A DNA stretch of 64,000 nt from Corynebacterium sp. 13CS0277 (GCF_002994655.1 NZ_PPDL01000005.1:84087-148086); one strand, 5' to 3'. Positions 1 to 10,083 are shown, counted from the stretch's first letter. A program made the numbers and translations. The notes: generated by a model not told the origin, from the sequence alone.

Positions 1-1115
1 TCGAGGCGGAGCAGCTTCGGATCATCCAGCGCCAGGCCCTGGGTGTCCTGGTAGCGCTGCAGCAGCTGATACTTGGCCACCCAGTCGATCTCCCGGGCGA
101 CCCGCTCGAGGGCGCGGTCGTCGATCGCGTCGAGGGTCTTCTCCCACAGCGCGAGACCGTAGGCCAGGTCCTCATCCGGGGTGCGGGTGGCGTAGTAGTC
201 CTTCGCCGCGGCGAGGAACGTGCGCTGCACCTCCAGGGCGCAGGTCGACCCGCCGTCGGCCAGCTGGATTCCGTGCCTGCCGGTGATATCGCGGGCGATG
301 TCCCGGATCGCGGTCTGCGGGTCCGCCAACTCAAACTCCAGGCCCGGGGTGCCAGCCTCCAGCATCTCCAGCACGAGCAGCGTGGAGGCGAGCTTCAGCC
401 ACGTGGTCGGCTGCGCGATGTTCGAATCCCCGGTGATGACGTGCAGGCGGCGGAAGCGGTGGGAGTCGGCGTGCGGCTCGTCCCGGGTGTTGATCATCGG
501 CCGGGAACGCGTCGTCGCCGAACTCACCGCATCCCACACATGATCCGCGCGCTGCGACAGGCAGAACCCAAGACCATAGTGCTGGGAGGGGCTCGCCGGG
601 TGCGGGCGGTAAATCTTGCCCGCGCCACACACCAACTGGCGGGTGATGAGGAACGGGATGAGCTTCATGCTCAAGTGCTTGAGGATGACGTCCCGGCCCA
701 CAAGGTAGTTCTCGTGGCAGCCGTAGGAGTTACCCAAGGAATCCACGTTGTTTTTCAGCAGGGTGATCTCCCCGCCAATGCCTTCGGCGCTAAGGCGGGC
801 TTCCGCCTCCGCGCGCAGCTCGTCGAGGATCCGGTCGCCGGCCAGGTCGTAGGTGAGCAGCTGCCGCACCGAGTCGCACTCCGGGGTGGCGACCTCCGGG
901 TGGGAGCCCACATCGAGGTAGAGGCGGGAGGAGTTGCGGGTGAACACGTTGGATGCCTGGTACTGCTCCACCACGGGGCGGAACAGGTAGCGGGCCGCAT
1001 CGTCGGGGCTCAGCCGCCGGGACCCCTGGGAGGTGCAGGTGATGCCGTATTCGGTCTCCAGGCCCATGATGCGGCGGGTGAAGACCTGCTCCCCCAGGCC
1101 CTGGTGCTCGGACAC
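1..1115 (-). CDS. pafA: Pup--protein ligase PafA (C-terminus beyond the window edge)
   Basis: PafA attaches the C-terminal glutamate of Pup to lysines of target proteins using ATP. The 371 visible residues carry the carboxylate-amine-ligase start RRIMGLETEYG, the block YLDVGSHPEVATPECDS, KNNVDSLGNSYGCHENY and INTRDEPHAD, all characteristic of the PafA/Dop family. Full-length PafA is about 450-480 residues, so roughly 90-110 C-terminal residues lie outside. The GTG start directly follows the pup stop codon (no gap), giving an N-terminus SEHQGLGEQVFTRRIMG; an internal ATG at 1067 is possible but would begin right at the family core. Zero spacing to pup implies co-transcription and translational coupling. 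No prcB/prcA genes lie between pup and pafA, unlike in mycobacteria. Confidence 0.95.
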   Translation of the reverse strand, partial: MSEHQGLGEQVFTRRIMGLETEYGITCTSQGSRRLSPDDAARYLFRPVVEQYQASNVFTRNSSRLYLDVGSHPEVATPECDSVRQLLTYDLAGDRILDELRAEAEARLSAEGIGGEITLLKNNVDSLGNSYGCHENYLVGRDVILKHLSMKLIPFLITRQLVCGAGKIYRPHPASPSQHYGLGFCLSQRADHVWDAVSSATTRSRPMINTRDEPHADSHRFRRLHVITGDSNIAQPTTWLKLASTLLVLEMLEAGTPGLEFELADPQTAIRDIARDITGRHGIQLADGGSTCALEVQRTFLAAAKDYYATRTPDEDLAYGLALWEKTLDAIDDRALERVAREIDWVAKYQLLQRYQDTQGLALDDPKLLRL

Positions 1116-1301
1116 CTACTCGCCGCCCTTTTGGACGTAGCCGCGCACGAATTCCTCCGCGTTGGCTTCCAGCAGGGCGTCGATCTCGTCGAGAAGCTCG
1201 TCAGCCTGGTGGGTGTTCAGCTGCGCCTGGCCTGCTGCGGCCTCCTCAGGGGCGTGCTCGTCGCGACCGCCGGGGGAAGAAACCTGGCTCTGGGTGCCCA
1301 T
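1116..1301 (-). CDS. pup: Prokaryotic ubiquitin-like protein Pup
   Basis: A 61-residue disordered modifier that is ligated to lysines by PafA and removed by Dop. The protein is Gln/Glu/Asp rich, has the helix-forming segment ADELLDEIDALLEANAEEFVRGYVQKGGE-type seen in all Pups (the Mpa/Dop-binding part) and ends Gly-Gly-Glu. The terminal residue is already Glu, so Dop deamidation (needed for the Gly-Gly-Gln Pup of mycobacteria) is not required. ATG start preceded by an AGGAG-like ribosome-binding site. It sits between dop and pafA; a hairpin with a T-tract lies in the 150-bp gap upstream, so pup-pafA may have partly separate expression from dop. Confidence 0.95.
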   Translation of the reverse strand: MGTQSQVSSPGGRDEHAPEEAAAGQAQLNTHQADELLDEIDALLEANAEEFVRGYVQKGGE

Positions 1302-1340
1302 GGTTGGATTCACACTCCTGGAAAAAATCGTGCAAGAAAA

Positions 1341-1380
1341 CAAGAAAAACTGCCTCCCGCCGCCTGTCATAGCGGCGGGA
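1341..1380 (-). terminator. Hairpin plus T-tract between dop and pup
   Basis: On the minus strand an 8-bp perfect stem (TCCCGCCG at 1355-1362 with CGGCGGGA at 1373-1380) is followed by GGCAGTTTTTCTTGTTTTC. This has the form of an intrinsic terminator or attenuator downstream of dop, only about 40-50 nt before the pup start. It could uncouple pup levels from dop/arc read-through. Confidence 0.6.
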
Positions 1381-1456
1381 CCATACCCCACTTAATCTAG
1401 CCCGCACGCCTGCGATGGTGCGCCCGGCAGGGGGAGACACAGGGGGTGCGGGTGGG

Positions 1457-3004
1457 TTAGCCCAGCGGGCTGAGCCACTGCGGCGCGTGCGCCCGCCACG
1501 CGGCGAGCACCGCCGGAATGTCACCTGCGGCGGCGTTCTCGAGGGCGTCCGCCAGGCCGGGCTGCAGCTCGCGGCCGTCACCGAGGCCCAGTCGCCACAG
1601 GGCGCCGTCGAGGCTGACGACGACGGAATCCCAGTTCGCCGCGACAACGTCGGCGGCACACCGCTGCATGAGCAGCCCCCGCAGCCACGCGCGGGTGTCG
1701 CGCGGCGGGGTGGTCATCGCCTGCTGGATAGTGTCCTCGTCGACGAGGGTGCGCATCCGGCCGGTGCGCATGAGCGCCAACGCCAACCCTTTCGCCGGGT
1801 CAATGTCGTGGTACTGCAGGTCCACCAACGCCAGCTTCGGGTCGTCCCACGTCGCCCCGCGGGCGCGGTAGCGTTCGATGAGCGCCAGCTTCGCCGTCCA
1901 ATCCAGCATGTCCGCGGTGGACAGCGGATCGGCGGCCAGCTTGGTGAGCACCTCCTCCCACAGGGCCAGCACTTCCTCGACGTCCGGGGTGCGCGCCGCC
2001 GCGGGCAGGCTGTCGGCCACTCGGCGGAGGTACTCGCGCTGGATGTCGATGGCGGTCATCGCTCGGCCGTCGGCCAAGGGCAGCACTTCCCGCAACTCAA
2101 GGTCCCGGGAGACGGTCTGCACCGCCCGCACCGCGCCGAGGAGCCGAAGATCCTGGAAGTCCACTCCCCGTTCCACGGCGTCGATGACGAGGCTGGTGCA
2201 GCCCACCTTGAGCAGGGTCGCGATCTGTGAGAGGTTCGCGTCGCCGATGATGACGTGCAGCCGGCCGAACGCCTCCCGGTCGGCGTGGGGTTCGTCCCGG
2301 GTGTTGATGATGCCCCGGTTGAGGGTGGTCTCCAGGGAGATTTCCTGCTCGATGTAGTCGGCCCGCTGGGAGATCTGGAAGCCCTGCTCCTCGGAGCGCG
2401 GCCCCAAGCCCACCCGGCCGGCACCGCACAGAATCTGCCGGGTGACGAAAAACGGGATGAGCGCCTGCGCCAACACGTCGAAGTCGAGCGCCCGGGAGTA
2501 CTGGTAGTTTTCGTGGGCGCCGAAGGAGGCACCCTTGCCGTCGACGTTGTTTTTGTACATCTTTACCGCAGGGCACGGTGGGTGGCCCTCGAGGGCGGAT
2601 TCTCCCCTGCTGCTGCGCTCGGCGGTGAGCTGCGCCGCCCAGTGCATGATGCGATCGCCCGCCTGGTCGTACACCATCGCCTGGCGGGCGGTGGTGGTCT
2701 CCGGGGCGGAGTACTCCGGGTGCGCGTGGTCGACGTAGAAGCGCGCCCCGTTGCCCAGCACCATGTTCGCCACCCCCATCCCATCGGCTGCCACGACCGG
2801 GGTCGTGTGGTAGCGGCGCAGGTCAAAACCGCGGGCGTCCCGCAGAGGGGATTCGCCCTCGAAATCCCAGCGGGTGCCGCGGGCCTGCTGCTGGTCGGTG
2901 GCGAAACCGACGACCACGTGCGTGGAGGTCACAATCGGGCTGATGAACGCATCACCCGGGGTGGCGATGCCGTATTCGGTTTCGGTGCCCAGAATGCGGG
3001 ACAT
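1457..3004 (-). CDS. dop: Deamidase/depupylase Dop
   Basis: Dop, the PafA paralogue that hydrolyses Pup from substrates (and deamidates Pup-Gln where present). 515 residues, close to the usual ~500. It starts MSRILGTETEYGIATPGD with the nucleotide-binding glutamates, then RGTRWDFEGESPLRDARGFD, which is the Dop-specific loop insertion absent from PafA, then FYVDHAHPEYSAPE, KNNVDGKGASFGAHENY and INTRDEPHAD. ATG at 3004 was chosen because family members begin M-x-R-I-x-G-T/I-E-T-E; the longer in-frame extension upstream is low complexity. Because the local Pup ends in Glu, its main job here is expected to be depupylation. Confidence 0.95.
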   Translation of the reverse strand: MSRILGTETEYGIATPGDAFISPIVTSTHVVVGFATDQQQARGTRWDFEGESPLRDARGFDLRRYHTTPVVAADGMGVANMVLGNGARFYVDHAHPEYSAPETTTARQAMVYDQAGDRIMHWAAQLTAERSSRGESALEGHPPCPAVKMYKNNVDGKGASFGAHENYQYSRALDFDVLAQALIPFFVTRQILCGAGRVGLGPRSEEQGFQISQRADYIEQEISLETTLNRGIINTRDEPHADREAFGRLHVIIGDANLSQIATLLKVGCTSLVIDAVERGVDFQDLRLLGAVRAVQTVSRDLELREVLPLADGRAMTAIDIQREYLRRVADSLPAAARTPDVEEVLALWEEVLTKLAADPLSTADMLDWTAKLALIERYRARGATWDDPKLALVDLQYHDIDPAKGLALALMRTGRMRTLVDEDTIQQAMTTPPRDTRAWLRGLLMQRCAADVVAANWDSVVVSLDGALWRLGLGDGRELQPGLADALENAAAGDIPAVLAAWRAHAPQWLSPLG

Positions 3005-3084
3005 GGGCGAACTCCTTGACGGTCGACGAGGGAAGGAAAAATGAAAATCAGGGCAACACAGACGGGGGCCCGCAGCGGGGGCTG

Positions 3085-4656
3085 CTAGGTGCCGGTGGCA
3101 GCGACGATGCGGGCGGCGACCACCCGGGCCCCACCCCGGCCGGTGATCCGCGACCACTCCTCCGGATTGGACGTATTCGGCAGGTGCGAGTTCTCCGCGT
3201 GCTCCGCGTCGACGGCGGCCACCATGTGCGCGGTCGTCACCCCTTGGCTTTGGCCCAGAAGCTCATCTTTGATGGCGAGCTTCTTCGCCCGGTCCACCAC
3301 GTTGGCGATCATCGCCCCCGACACGAAGTCGCCCGCGTGCAGCACATCGACAGTGCCGTCGGCGCGGGTGAGCTCCACCCAGGGATTCGGGGCGAACATG
3401 CGCTCCACGGCGGTGGCGATGATCGTCTCCCGCGGCGCGGCGAGCGGCACCTGGGGGCTGAAGTGGCGTTCGAAAATCTCCGGGGCGGTGGCTTTCGTGG
3501 GGCGCTCCACCCGAATCTTCACGTCCAGTCGGCCCGGCCGCAGGATCGCGGGGTCGATGAGCTCCTCCCGGTTGGTGGCGCCGATGACGATGACGTTGGA
3601 TAGGGACTCCACGCCGTCGAGTTCGGTGAGCAGCTGCGGCACCACCGTGGTCTCCATGTCGGAGCTCACCCCGGAGCCACGGGTGCGGAAGATCGACTCC
3701 ATTTCGTCGAAGAACACCACCACCGGGCGGCCCGAGGACGCCAACTCCCGCGCCCGGCGGAAAATGAGCCGAATGTGGCGCTCCGTCTCGCCCACGAACT
3801 TGTTCAACAACTCCGGGCCCTTGACGTTAATGAAGTAGGAGGAACTGCCGTCGGCGGCGTTCGCCGACAGGCTGTTGGCCACCGCCTTCGCGATGAGGGT
3901 CTTGCCGCAGCCAGGCGGGCCGAACAGCAGCACCCCCTTCGGCGGGTGCAGCGCGTAGCGGGCGAAAAGCTCCGGGTGGGTAAACGGCAACTCCACCGCG
4001 TCGTGGATGACGCTGAGCTGCTCGTCGAGACCACCGATATCCGCGTAGGTGACCGTCGGCACTTCCTCCAGCACGAGCTCCGCGATGTCTGTTTGCGGGA
4101 TGACCTCGAACGCGACGGCGGCTTTGGCATCAACGAGCACATGATCGCCCGCGTCCACCGTCACCCCCGCCTGCCGCAGCGGCTCCGCTGCGCGCACCAC
4201 GTGCTGCTCCCCGGACTGTTCCACGACGACGATGCGCCCGTCGGCCAGCTGCTCGGCGACGCTCATGATCTGTCCGGTGGCTTCCAGCCCGCAGGCCTCC
4301 ACCACCTGGGAGCCCTCCCCAAGACGCACCCGCACCCCGGGGATGAGCTGGGTGGGGTCCACCAGCGGGCTCACCACGACCCGCATGCGGCGGCCCAGGG
4401 TGAAAATCTCCACGGTGGGTTTACCCGGGGTGAACTCGAGGAAGGTGCCATACGTCGACGGCGGGGCGGCCAACTCCTCCACCTCGGCGGTGAGTTGCTC
4501 CAGCTTGTCCCGGGAGGCTTTCAACAGCTCTACGAGCTTGGTGTTGCGGGCGGCAAGCTGCCGCAGTTCCCGCCGCAGCTGCGCCGGATCCGCAGCCCGG
4601 GTGGCGTCCGCGCCGGCGCGGGTGTCAGTGGTGTGGTCAGCCTGGTTGTCGTGCAT
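3085..4656 (-). CDS. arc: Pup-dependent AAA ATPase ARC (Mpa homologue) lacking the proteasome-docking tail
   Basis: Hexameric AAA ring that recognises Pup through an N-terminal coiled coil and unfolds pupylated proteins. 523 residues: coiled coil about 25-64, OB-type interdomain about 70-190, AAA module with Walker A GPPGCGKT (246-253), Walker B VVFFDEME (313-320) and the arginine-finger region [11 protein letters not shown]. Mycobacterial Mpa ends in a GQYL-type motif that docks into the 20S proteasome; this protein ends ARIVAATGT with no such tail, in keeping with the missing prcBA genes. ATG start at 4656; an in-frame ORF continues upstream into trmI but its sequence is out of character. 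A long pyrimidine-rich tract lies in the gap to trmI. Confidence 0.93.
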   Translation of the reverse strand: MHDNQADHTTDTRAGADATRAADPAQLRRELRQLAARNTKLVELLKASRDKLEQLTAEVEELAAPPSTYGTFLEFTPGKPTVEIFTLGRRMRVVVSPLVDPTQLIPGVRVRLGEGSQVVEACGLEATGQIMSVAEQLADGRIVVVEQSGEQHVVRAAEPLRQAGVTVDAGDHVLVDAKAAVAFEVIPQTDIAELVLEEVPTVTYADIGGLDEQLSVIHDAVELPFTHPELFARYALHPPKGVLLFGPPGCGKTLIAKAVANSLSANAADGSSSYFINVKGPELLNKFVGETERHIRLIFRRARELASSGRPVVVFFDEMESIFRTRGSGVSSDMETTVVPQLLTELDGVESLSNVIVIGATNREELIDPAILRPGRLDVKIRVERPTKATAPEIFERHFSPQVPLAAPRETIIATAVERMFAPNPWVELTRADGTVDVLHAGDFVSGAMIANVVDRAKKLAIKDELLGQSQGVTTAHMVAAVDAEHAENSHLPNTSNPEEWSRITGRGGARVVAARIVAATGT

Positions 4657-4737
4657 GGAGCAACCCCTTGGGATGTGTGCGTGGCGCGCCCCTGCCGCGT
4701 GGCGGGGTGCGCCCTCCCCGCGACAATCACGCGGGGT

Positions 4738-4788
4738 GGTGGAAGAAAAGACGAAGAAAGAAAAACGATGAAGAAGAGATGAGGGAGG
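4738..4788 (-). other. Pyrimidine-rich intercistronic tract (trmI-arc)
   Basis: Read on the sense (minus) strand this 50-nt stretch is almost only T and C (runs such as TTTTTCTTTCTTCG and TCTTTTCTTCC). It lies between the trmI stop and the arc ribosome-binding region, after G/C-rich sequence. Similar tracts occur in six other spacers in the window. It could be a decayed terminator U-tract, a Rho loading region or an RNase cleavage zone; the sequence alone does not decide. Confidence 0.4.
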
Positions 4789-4826
4789 CCCACGCCTGAG
4801 CCCCCGGCACCTTTCGTGCAGGTGCC

Positions 4827-5702
<876 letters not shown>

Positions 5703-5745
5703 TCAAGGTGAGAAACAAGGGGCGTGCCGCCGGCGGCCGGCAGCG

Positions 5746-6972
5746 CTACAGGGTGAAGAAGCTGACGAGCGCCTGCTCCATCCACTCCATGTCGTACACG
5801 CCACACATTTCGCGGGCGGAGTGCATCGACAGCAGCGGGATACCCACATCGACCGTCGGGATGCCCAGCCGGGTGGCGGTCAGCGGGCCGATGGTGCTGC
5901 CGCAGGGCACATCATTGTTGGAGACGAACATCTGGGCCGGCACCTCCGCCATCGCACACGCGGTGAGGAACCGGTGGGAGGTCACCGCGTCGGTGGCGTA
6001 GCGCTGGCGGGCGTTGGTCTTGATGACGGGGCCGCGGTTGATCAGCGGCTGGGTGACCGGGTCGTGCTTGTCGACATAGTTGGGGTGCACCGAGTGCGCG
6101 GCATCGGCGGAGACGCAGAACGAGCGGCGGAAGATCTGCATCCGCCCATCCAGGTCCAGACCGGCGGCGGAACACAGGCGCAGCAGCACGTCCTCGAGGA
6201 AGGGGCCGCAGGCACCACTGGCGCTCCCGGAGCCGACTTCCTCATGGTCGAAGGCGGCGCACATGAGAATGTCGTCCCCGTCGCCCTCCTCGACCGCCTG
6301 CACCAGGGCGGTCACGCTGGGATAGAGGCTGGAGAGATTATCCAGGCGGCCCGCAGCGATGAAGTCCTTGTTGAGGCCGAAGATGCGGGGCGCTTGCGCA
6401 TCCACCGTGATGAGGTCGTGGGTGACCATCTGCTCCCCCAGCACGCTGTGCAGCGACTGGGCCTCGGTCTCTGCGGCGTAGACGGGCTGCAGGTGCTTTT
6501 GCCGGTCGAGAGCCATCTCGTCCTGGCGGTACAGGTGGATCGCCAGCGACGGCACCCGCAGGATGGCTTCGGTCTCCACGAGGCGCACCGTGCCGTCGGC
6601 GTCGACCACCCGGCCGGCCAGTTTCAACTCCCGGTCCAGCCAGGTCGCCAGCACCGGCCCGCCGTAGACCTCCATGGAGGCCTGCTGCCAGCCGGCGGTC
6701 GTGAAGGTCTCCCCCGGCTTCAGCTTCAACCCCGGGCTGTCCGTGTGGGAGCCGACGATGCGGAAAGCAGAGGTCTCCGGGTCGAAACCTTCCGGGATGT
6801 ACCAGGCGATGATCGCTCCGTCGCGGATCGTGTACCGCCCGCCGGGGGCAGCATCGAAACGCTCGGTTTCGCTCTGTTCACTAAAGCCTGCGGCGCGCAG
6901 CCGGCGGGCAACTTCATGTGCTGCGTGATACGAACTCGGCGAGGCGGAGAGAAAATCAAGAAAGTCCTGCAT
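5746..6972 (-). CDS. apeB: M18-family zinc aminopeptidase
   Basis: Metallopeptidase that removes N-terminal (usually acidic or broad) residues from peptides in the cytosol. 408 residues, close to the family's ~430. Visible metal/catalytic motifs: GSHTDSPGLKLKP (metal His), GRLDNLSS (bridging Asp), AAFDHEEVGS (catalytic Glu and metal Glu), and PNYVDKHDP near the C-terminus. Start ATG at 6972 (MQDFLDFLSASPSSYHA) matches the family N-terminus, which carries the S-P-S/T-x-x-H signature; the upstream extension is unrelated. The gene stands alone, 80 bp upstream of trmI in the same direction, and diverges from the nuclease gene at 7325. Confidence 0.93.
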   Translation of the reverse strand: MQDFLDFLSASPSSYHAAHEVARRLRAAGFSEQSETERFDAAPGGRYTIRDGAIIAWYIPEGFDPETSAFRIVGSHTDSPGLKLKPGETFTTAGWQQASMEVYGGPVLATWLDRELKLAGRVVDADGTVRLVETEAILRVPSLAIHLYRQDEMALDRQKHLQPVYAAETEAQSLHSVLGEQMVTHDLITVDAQAPRIFGLNKDFIAAGRLDNLSSLYPSVTALVQAVEEGDGDDILMCAAFDHEEVGSGSASGACGPFLEDVLLRLCSAAGLDLDGRMQIFRRSFCVSADAAHSVHPNYVDKHDPVTQPLINRGPVIKTNARQRYATDAVTSHRFLTACAMAEVPAQMFVSNNDVPCGSTIGPLTATRLGIPTVDVGIPLLSMHSAREMCGVYDMEWMEQALVSFFTL

Positions 6973-7324
6973 AGCGCTTAAGCTTACCCGCCTGGCTAGC
7001 CGCGGAAAGCACCCGCACCCCATGCTGTCCACAATCCGCGCACTCGCAGCACGCAAGCGGCCGCAGACGCGGTGCGACATCATCTCGGCCGCGCCCGCAC
7101 CCTGGGCGCCGGCGTGAGGGCACACACATATGCACGTTCATCCGTCCCCGCAGCGTGCCAACGACGCCCGGTTGCCCTTTCACCACGTGCCTATCCGGCT
7201 GCCACACCCCGGGGGTGCGGGGCAACCCGCGGGTTGACCCGCCTGTGGACAACTCCACCGCGCAGGAATGCACGTGACGGGTTTGGGGGTGTGCGGAGCC
7301 GACGGGCTAGATTGTGTAACCGAG
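6973..7324. promoter_or_regulatory. Divergent promoter region, M18 peptidase / RecB-like nuclease
   Basis: 352 bp between two divergent genes. I see no ORF with coding character. A TGTGGACAA box at 7245-7253 equals the actinobacterial DnaA-box consensus (TTGTCCACA) in reverse, but it is single. GATTGTGTAACCGAG just before the ATG at 7325 leaves little room for a leader, so the nuclease may be read from a very short leader. Confidence 0.4.
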
Positions 7325-8197
7325 ATGAACGCCCCGAAACCACTCGCCCTATCCCCCTCCCGCGCCAGCGACTACCAGCAGTGCCCGCTGCTCTACCGCT
7401 TCCGCGCCATCGACCGCCTGGAAGAACCCACCACCCTGGCCCAGCTCACAGGTACCTTGGTGCATGCCGTGCTGGAACACCTCCACGGGCTGCCCCCGGA
7501 GGACCGCACCTACCCGGCAGCAGTGAAGCTGATTAAGCCCGAGTGGGCGAAGCTGCTCGCCAAGGACCCCACCCTCCGGGGCGTGGTGGGCGACACCCCG
7601 CAGCAGGAGCTCGACTTCCTCGTGACCTGTCGTTCCCTGGTGCGCGGCTACTTCGAGATGGAAAACCCGCAAGGGTTTAGCGCCGAGCAGTGCGAGATGT
7701 ACGTCAACACGGTGCTGCCCAACGGGGTGCCCGTCCGCGGCTTCATTGACCGGGTCGATGTAGCCCCCACCGGCCAGGTCCGGGTCGTTGACTATAAGAC
7801 AGGCAAGAAGCCCCTGCCCCGCTATGCGGCGGCCGCCCGTTTCCAGATGCGGTTCTATGCGCTGGTGTATTGGCGGATGTTCCAGATCATCCCCACCCAG
7901 CTGCGGCTGATGTATTTGAAGGTCTCGGACTCGCTGATCCTCACCCCCTCGCAGGAGGAACTGGAGTTTTTTGAACGCGACCTCGGTGACCTGTGGGCCA
8001 AGATCGAAGGCGATGGCCTCAGCGGTCGCTTCCGCCCGCAGACCTCGAAGCTGTGTGGCTGGTGTTCCTTCCAGCACTTGTGCCCCGAGTTCGGGGGCAC
8101 TCCGCCGGAGTATCCCGGCTGGCCGGGCAGTGTGGCAAAGCCCCTGGAGTCGGTGGCTGTGGGGCTCGACTTCGGCGCGGACTCCCCGCTGCAGTAG
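7325..8197 (+). CDS. RecB-family (PD-(D/E)XK) exonuclease with probable Fe-S cysteines
   Basis: 290 residues resembling the stand-alone RecB/Cas4-like nucleases common in actinomycetes. Nuclease motifs: GFIDRVDVAPTG then VVDYKTGKKP (the D...xxK of the PD-(D/E)XK fold) and QMRFYALVYW (the QhxxY motif IV). One cysteine at the N-terminus (YQQCPLLYRF) and three near the C-terminus in CGWCSFQHLCPEF have the C...C-x2-C-x5-C spacing of a [4Fe-4S] cluster that staples this nuclease fold. ATG at 7325 gives the usual start ALSPSRASDYQQCP; an ATG at 7268 would add a non-conserved leader. A DNA end-processing role is inferred; no helicase partner is adjacent. Confidence 0.85.
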   Translation: MNAPKPLALSPSRASDYQQCPLLYRFRAIDRLEEPTTLAQLTGTLVHAVLEHLHGLPPEDRTYPAAVKLIKPEWAKLLAKDPTLRGVVGDTPQQELDFLVTCRSLVRGYFEMENPQGFSAEQCEMYVNTVLPNGVPVRGFIDRVDVAPTGQVRVVDYKTGKKPLPRYAAAARFQMRFYALVYWRMFQIIPTQLRLMYLKVSDSLILTPSQEELEFFERDLGDLWAKIEGDGLSGRFRPQTSKLCGWCSFQHLCPEFGGTPPEYPGWPGSVAKPLESVAVGLDFGADSPLQ

Positions 8198-8242
8198 CGC
8201 CACCGCACTGAGCCGTCGGCGCTGAGGACGATCCGGCGCACG

Positions 8243-8296
8243 CACACACCCCACGCATCCTGCAGCAGGAATACTGCTCGGCGCGTGGGGTGTGTG
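8243..8296. terminator. Bidirectional terminator between nuclease and aspA
   Basis: A perfect 14-bp stem: CACACACCCCACGC (8243-8256) with GCGTGGGGTGTGTG (8283-8296), with a 26-nt loop that can itself pair (CCTGCAGCAGG). It lies between two convergent genes, where it can stop transcription from both sides. Confidence 0.7.
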
Positions 8297-8319
8297 TCTG
8301 TGGTGGGAGCTGGTACTGG

Positions 8320-10083
8320 TTAGTTGTCGAGGTACAGCTTGCCGCGGAAGATCGGGTGCATGAGGTTTTCCTTGCTCAGGACCTGGTCGAGGGTGGCCTC
8401 ATCCATGAGCCCCTTCTCGAGCACGAGCTCGCGGACGGACTTGCCCGTCAGGGCCGCTTCCTTACCAATGAGGTCGCCCATGTGGTGGCCGATGAAGGGG
8501 TTGAGGTAGGTGACGATACCGATGGAGTTCTCCACGTAGGCGCGGCACACGTCCTCGTTGGCGGTGATGCCCTCCACGCACTTTTCCCGCAGTGCGACGG
8601 CCGCGTTGCCCAGCATGCGGATCGACTGGAACAGGGCCTCACCGATGGCGGGCTCCATGACGTTGAGCTGCAGCTGGCCGGCCTCGGCGGCCATGGTGAC
8701 GGTGAGGTCGTTGCCGAAGACCTTGAAGCAGACCTGGTTGACGACCTCGGGGATGACGGGGTTGACCTTGGCCGGCATGATCGAGGAACCCGCCTGGCGG
8801 GGCGGGAGGTTGATTTCCCCGAGGCCGGCGCGCGGCCCGGAGGACAGCAGACGCAGGTCGTTGCAGATCTTCGACAGTTTCATCGCGGTGCGCTTGATCG
8901 CGCCGTGCGCGAGCACGTAGGCGCCGGTGTCGGAGGTCGCTTCGATGAGGTCGCGGGCGGACTTGATCTCCAGGCCGGTGACCTCACTGAGCGAGGCGAC
9001 GACCTGGTGGCGGTAGCCAGAGGGGGTGTTGACCCCCGTGCCGATGGCGGTGGCACCCAGGTTGACTTCCAGCAGGCGCTTCTGGGCGTGGCGCAGCACG
9101 CTCTGTTCCTCGGCGAGGTTGTGGGCGAAGGCGCGGAACTCCTCCCCCAGGGTCATCGGCACCGCGTCCTGCAGCTGGGTACGGCCCATCTTGAGGATGT
9201 CGATGAACTCCGCGCCCTTGGCATTGAAGGCGTGCTGGAGGGAATCAATGCGGTCGATGAGTTCGTCCATGGCGGCGTACACGCCGAGCCGGAAGCCGGT
9301 CGGGTAGGCGTCGTTGGTGGACTGGCTCATGTTGACATCATCGTTGGGGTTGATGACGTCGTAGGAGCCCTTCGGCAGGCCCAGGTATTCGAGCGCCAGG
9401 TTCGCGACCACCTCGTTGGTGTTCATGTTCAGCGAGGTGCCTGCGCCGCCCTGGAACACGTCGATCGGGAACTGGTCCATGCAACGCCCGTGCTCGAGGA
9501 TCTGGTCACAGGCCCACACGATGGCCTCGCACTTGTCCTTCGGCAGGGTGTGCAGGCGACGGTTCGCCAGCGCGGTGGCCTTCTTCACCTGCACCATGCC
9601 GCGGATGAACTCCGGCACGTGGTTGATGGTGGTGCGGGAAATCTGGAAGTTGTCGACCGCCCGGAGGGTGTGGATGCCGTAGTAGGCGTCGTCCGGGACT
9701 TCCATCTCGCCGAGGAGGTCGACCTCCACGCGGTAGCCGTCGGCGGGGACGGTGTCGACCTCGGGGCGGGTGTATTCAGGGGCCTCCGCCGCGGAGGCGA
9801 TGGTGCCGCTCGCACCGCTGAACCCTTCGGCGAGCGCCTGCTCGTAGGCCTCCTGGTAGGCGGCCTGTGCGGCTTCGGCTTCCTCGGCGCTGAAATCGGC
9901 GGAAAGGTCTTCGTCGTAGGTGAACTCCTCCTCGGCGGCACCGGAGTCTGCCGTGGCTGCCGCCTCGGTGGCGTCAAAGCTGAAGGCCGGGGTCTGTGCG
10001 GCCTCGAAGTCGCTGTCGTCGAAGGTGAACTCGCCCAGCGAGTTCTCGTCGAAGACGTCGCCGGATTCAGTGGTCGTGGCCAT
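8320..10083 (-). CDS. aspA: Aspartate ammonia-lyase with acidic N-terminal extension
   Basis: Catalyses L-aspartate <-> fumarate + ammonia. Residues from about 117 on are a complete aspartase (fumarase/aspartase superfamily): [28 protein letters not shown], the TxxS region [20 protein letters not shown], and the signature loop [15 protein letters not shown] with the catalytic serine. In front are ~115 residues very rich in Asp, Glu, Ala and Phe, with repeats of the form (E/A)-F-(T/S)-(F/Y)-D at about residues 18-22, 33-37 and 53-57. ATG at 10083 is preceded by AAAGG. Corynebacterial AspA proteins are known to carry an N-terminal extension relative to E. coli (478 aa); this 587-aa version seems longer. 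Function of the extension is unknown. Confidence 0.93.
   Translation of the reverse strand: MATTTESGDVFDENSLGEFTFDDSDFEAAQTPAFSFDATEAAATADSGAAEEEFTYDEDLSADFSAEEAEAAQAAYQEAYEQALAEGFSGASGTIASAAEAPEYTRPEVDTVPADGYRVEVDLLGEMEVPDDAYYGIHTLRAVDNFQISRTTINHVPEFIRGMVQVKKATALANRRLHTLPKDKCEAIVWACDQILEHGRCMDQFPIDVFQGGAGTSLNMNTNEVVANLALEYLGLPKGSYDVINPNDDVNMSQSTNDAYPTGFRLGVYAAMDELIDRIDSLQHAFNAKGAEFIDILKMGRTQLQDAVPMTLGEEFRAFAHNLAEEQSVLRHAQKRLLEVNLGATAIGTGVNTPSGYRHQVVASLSEVTGLEIKSARDLIEATSDTGAYVLAHGAIKRTAMKLSKICNDLRLLSSGPRAGLGEINLPPRQAGSSIMPAKVNPVIPEVVNQVCFKVFGNDLTVTMAAEAGQLQLNVMEPAIGEALFQSIRMLGNAAVALREKCVEGITANEDVCRAYVENSIGIVTYLNPFIGHHMGDLIGKEAALTGKSVRELVLEKGLMDEATLDQVLSKENLMHPIFRGKLYLDN

Noticed and set aside
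273..1400. Long plus-strand frame opposite pafA and pup
   Set aside because: Antisense to recognisable PafA/Pup coding sequence; composition is a codon mirror.
7245..7253. DnaA-box-like TGTGGACAA; another TTGTCCACA at 63252-63260
   Set aside because: Single perfect boxes far apart, no AT-rich unwinding element and no dnaA/dnaN nearby, so no origin.
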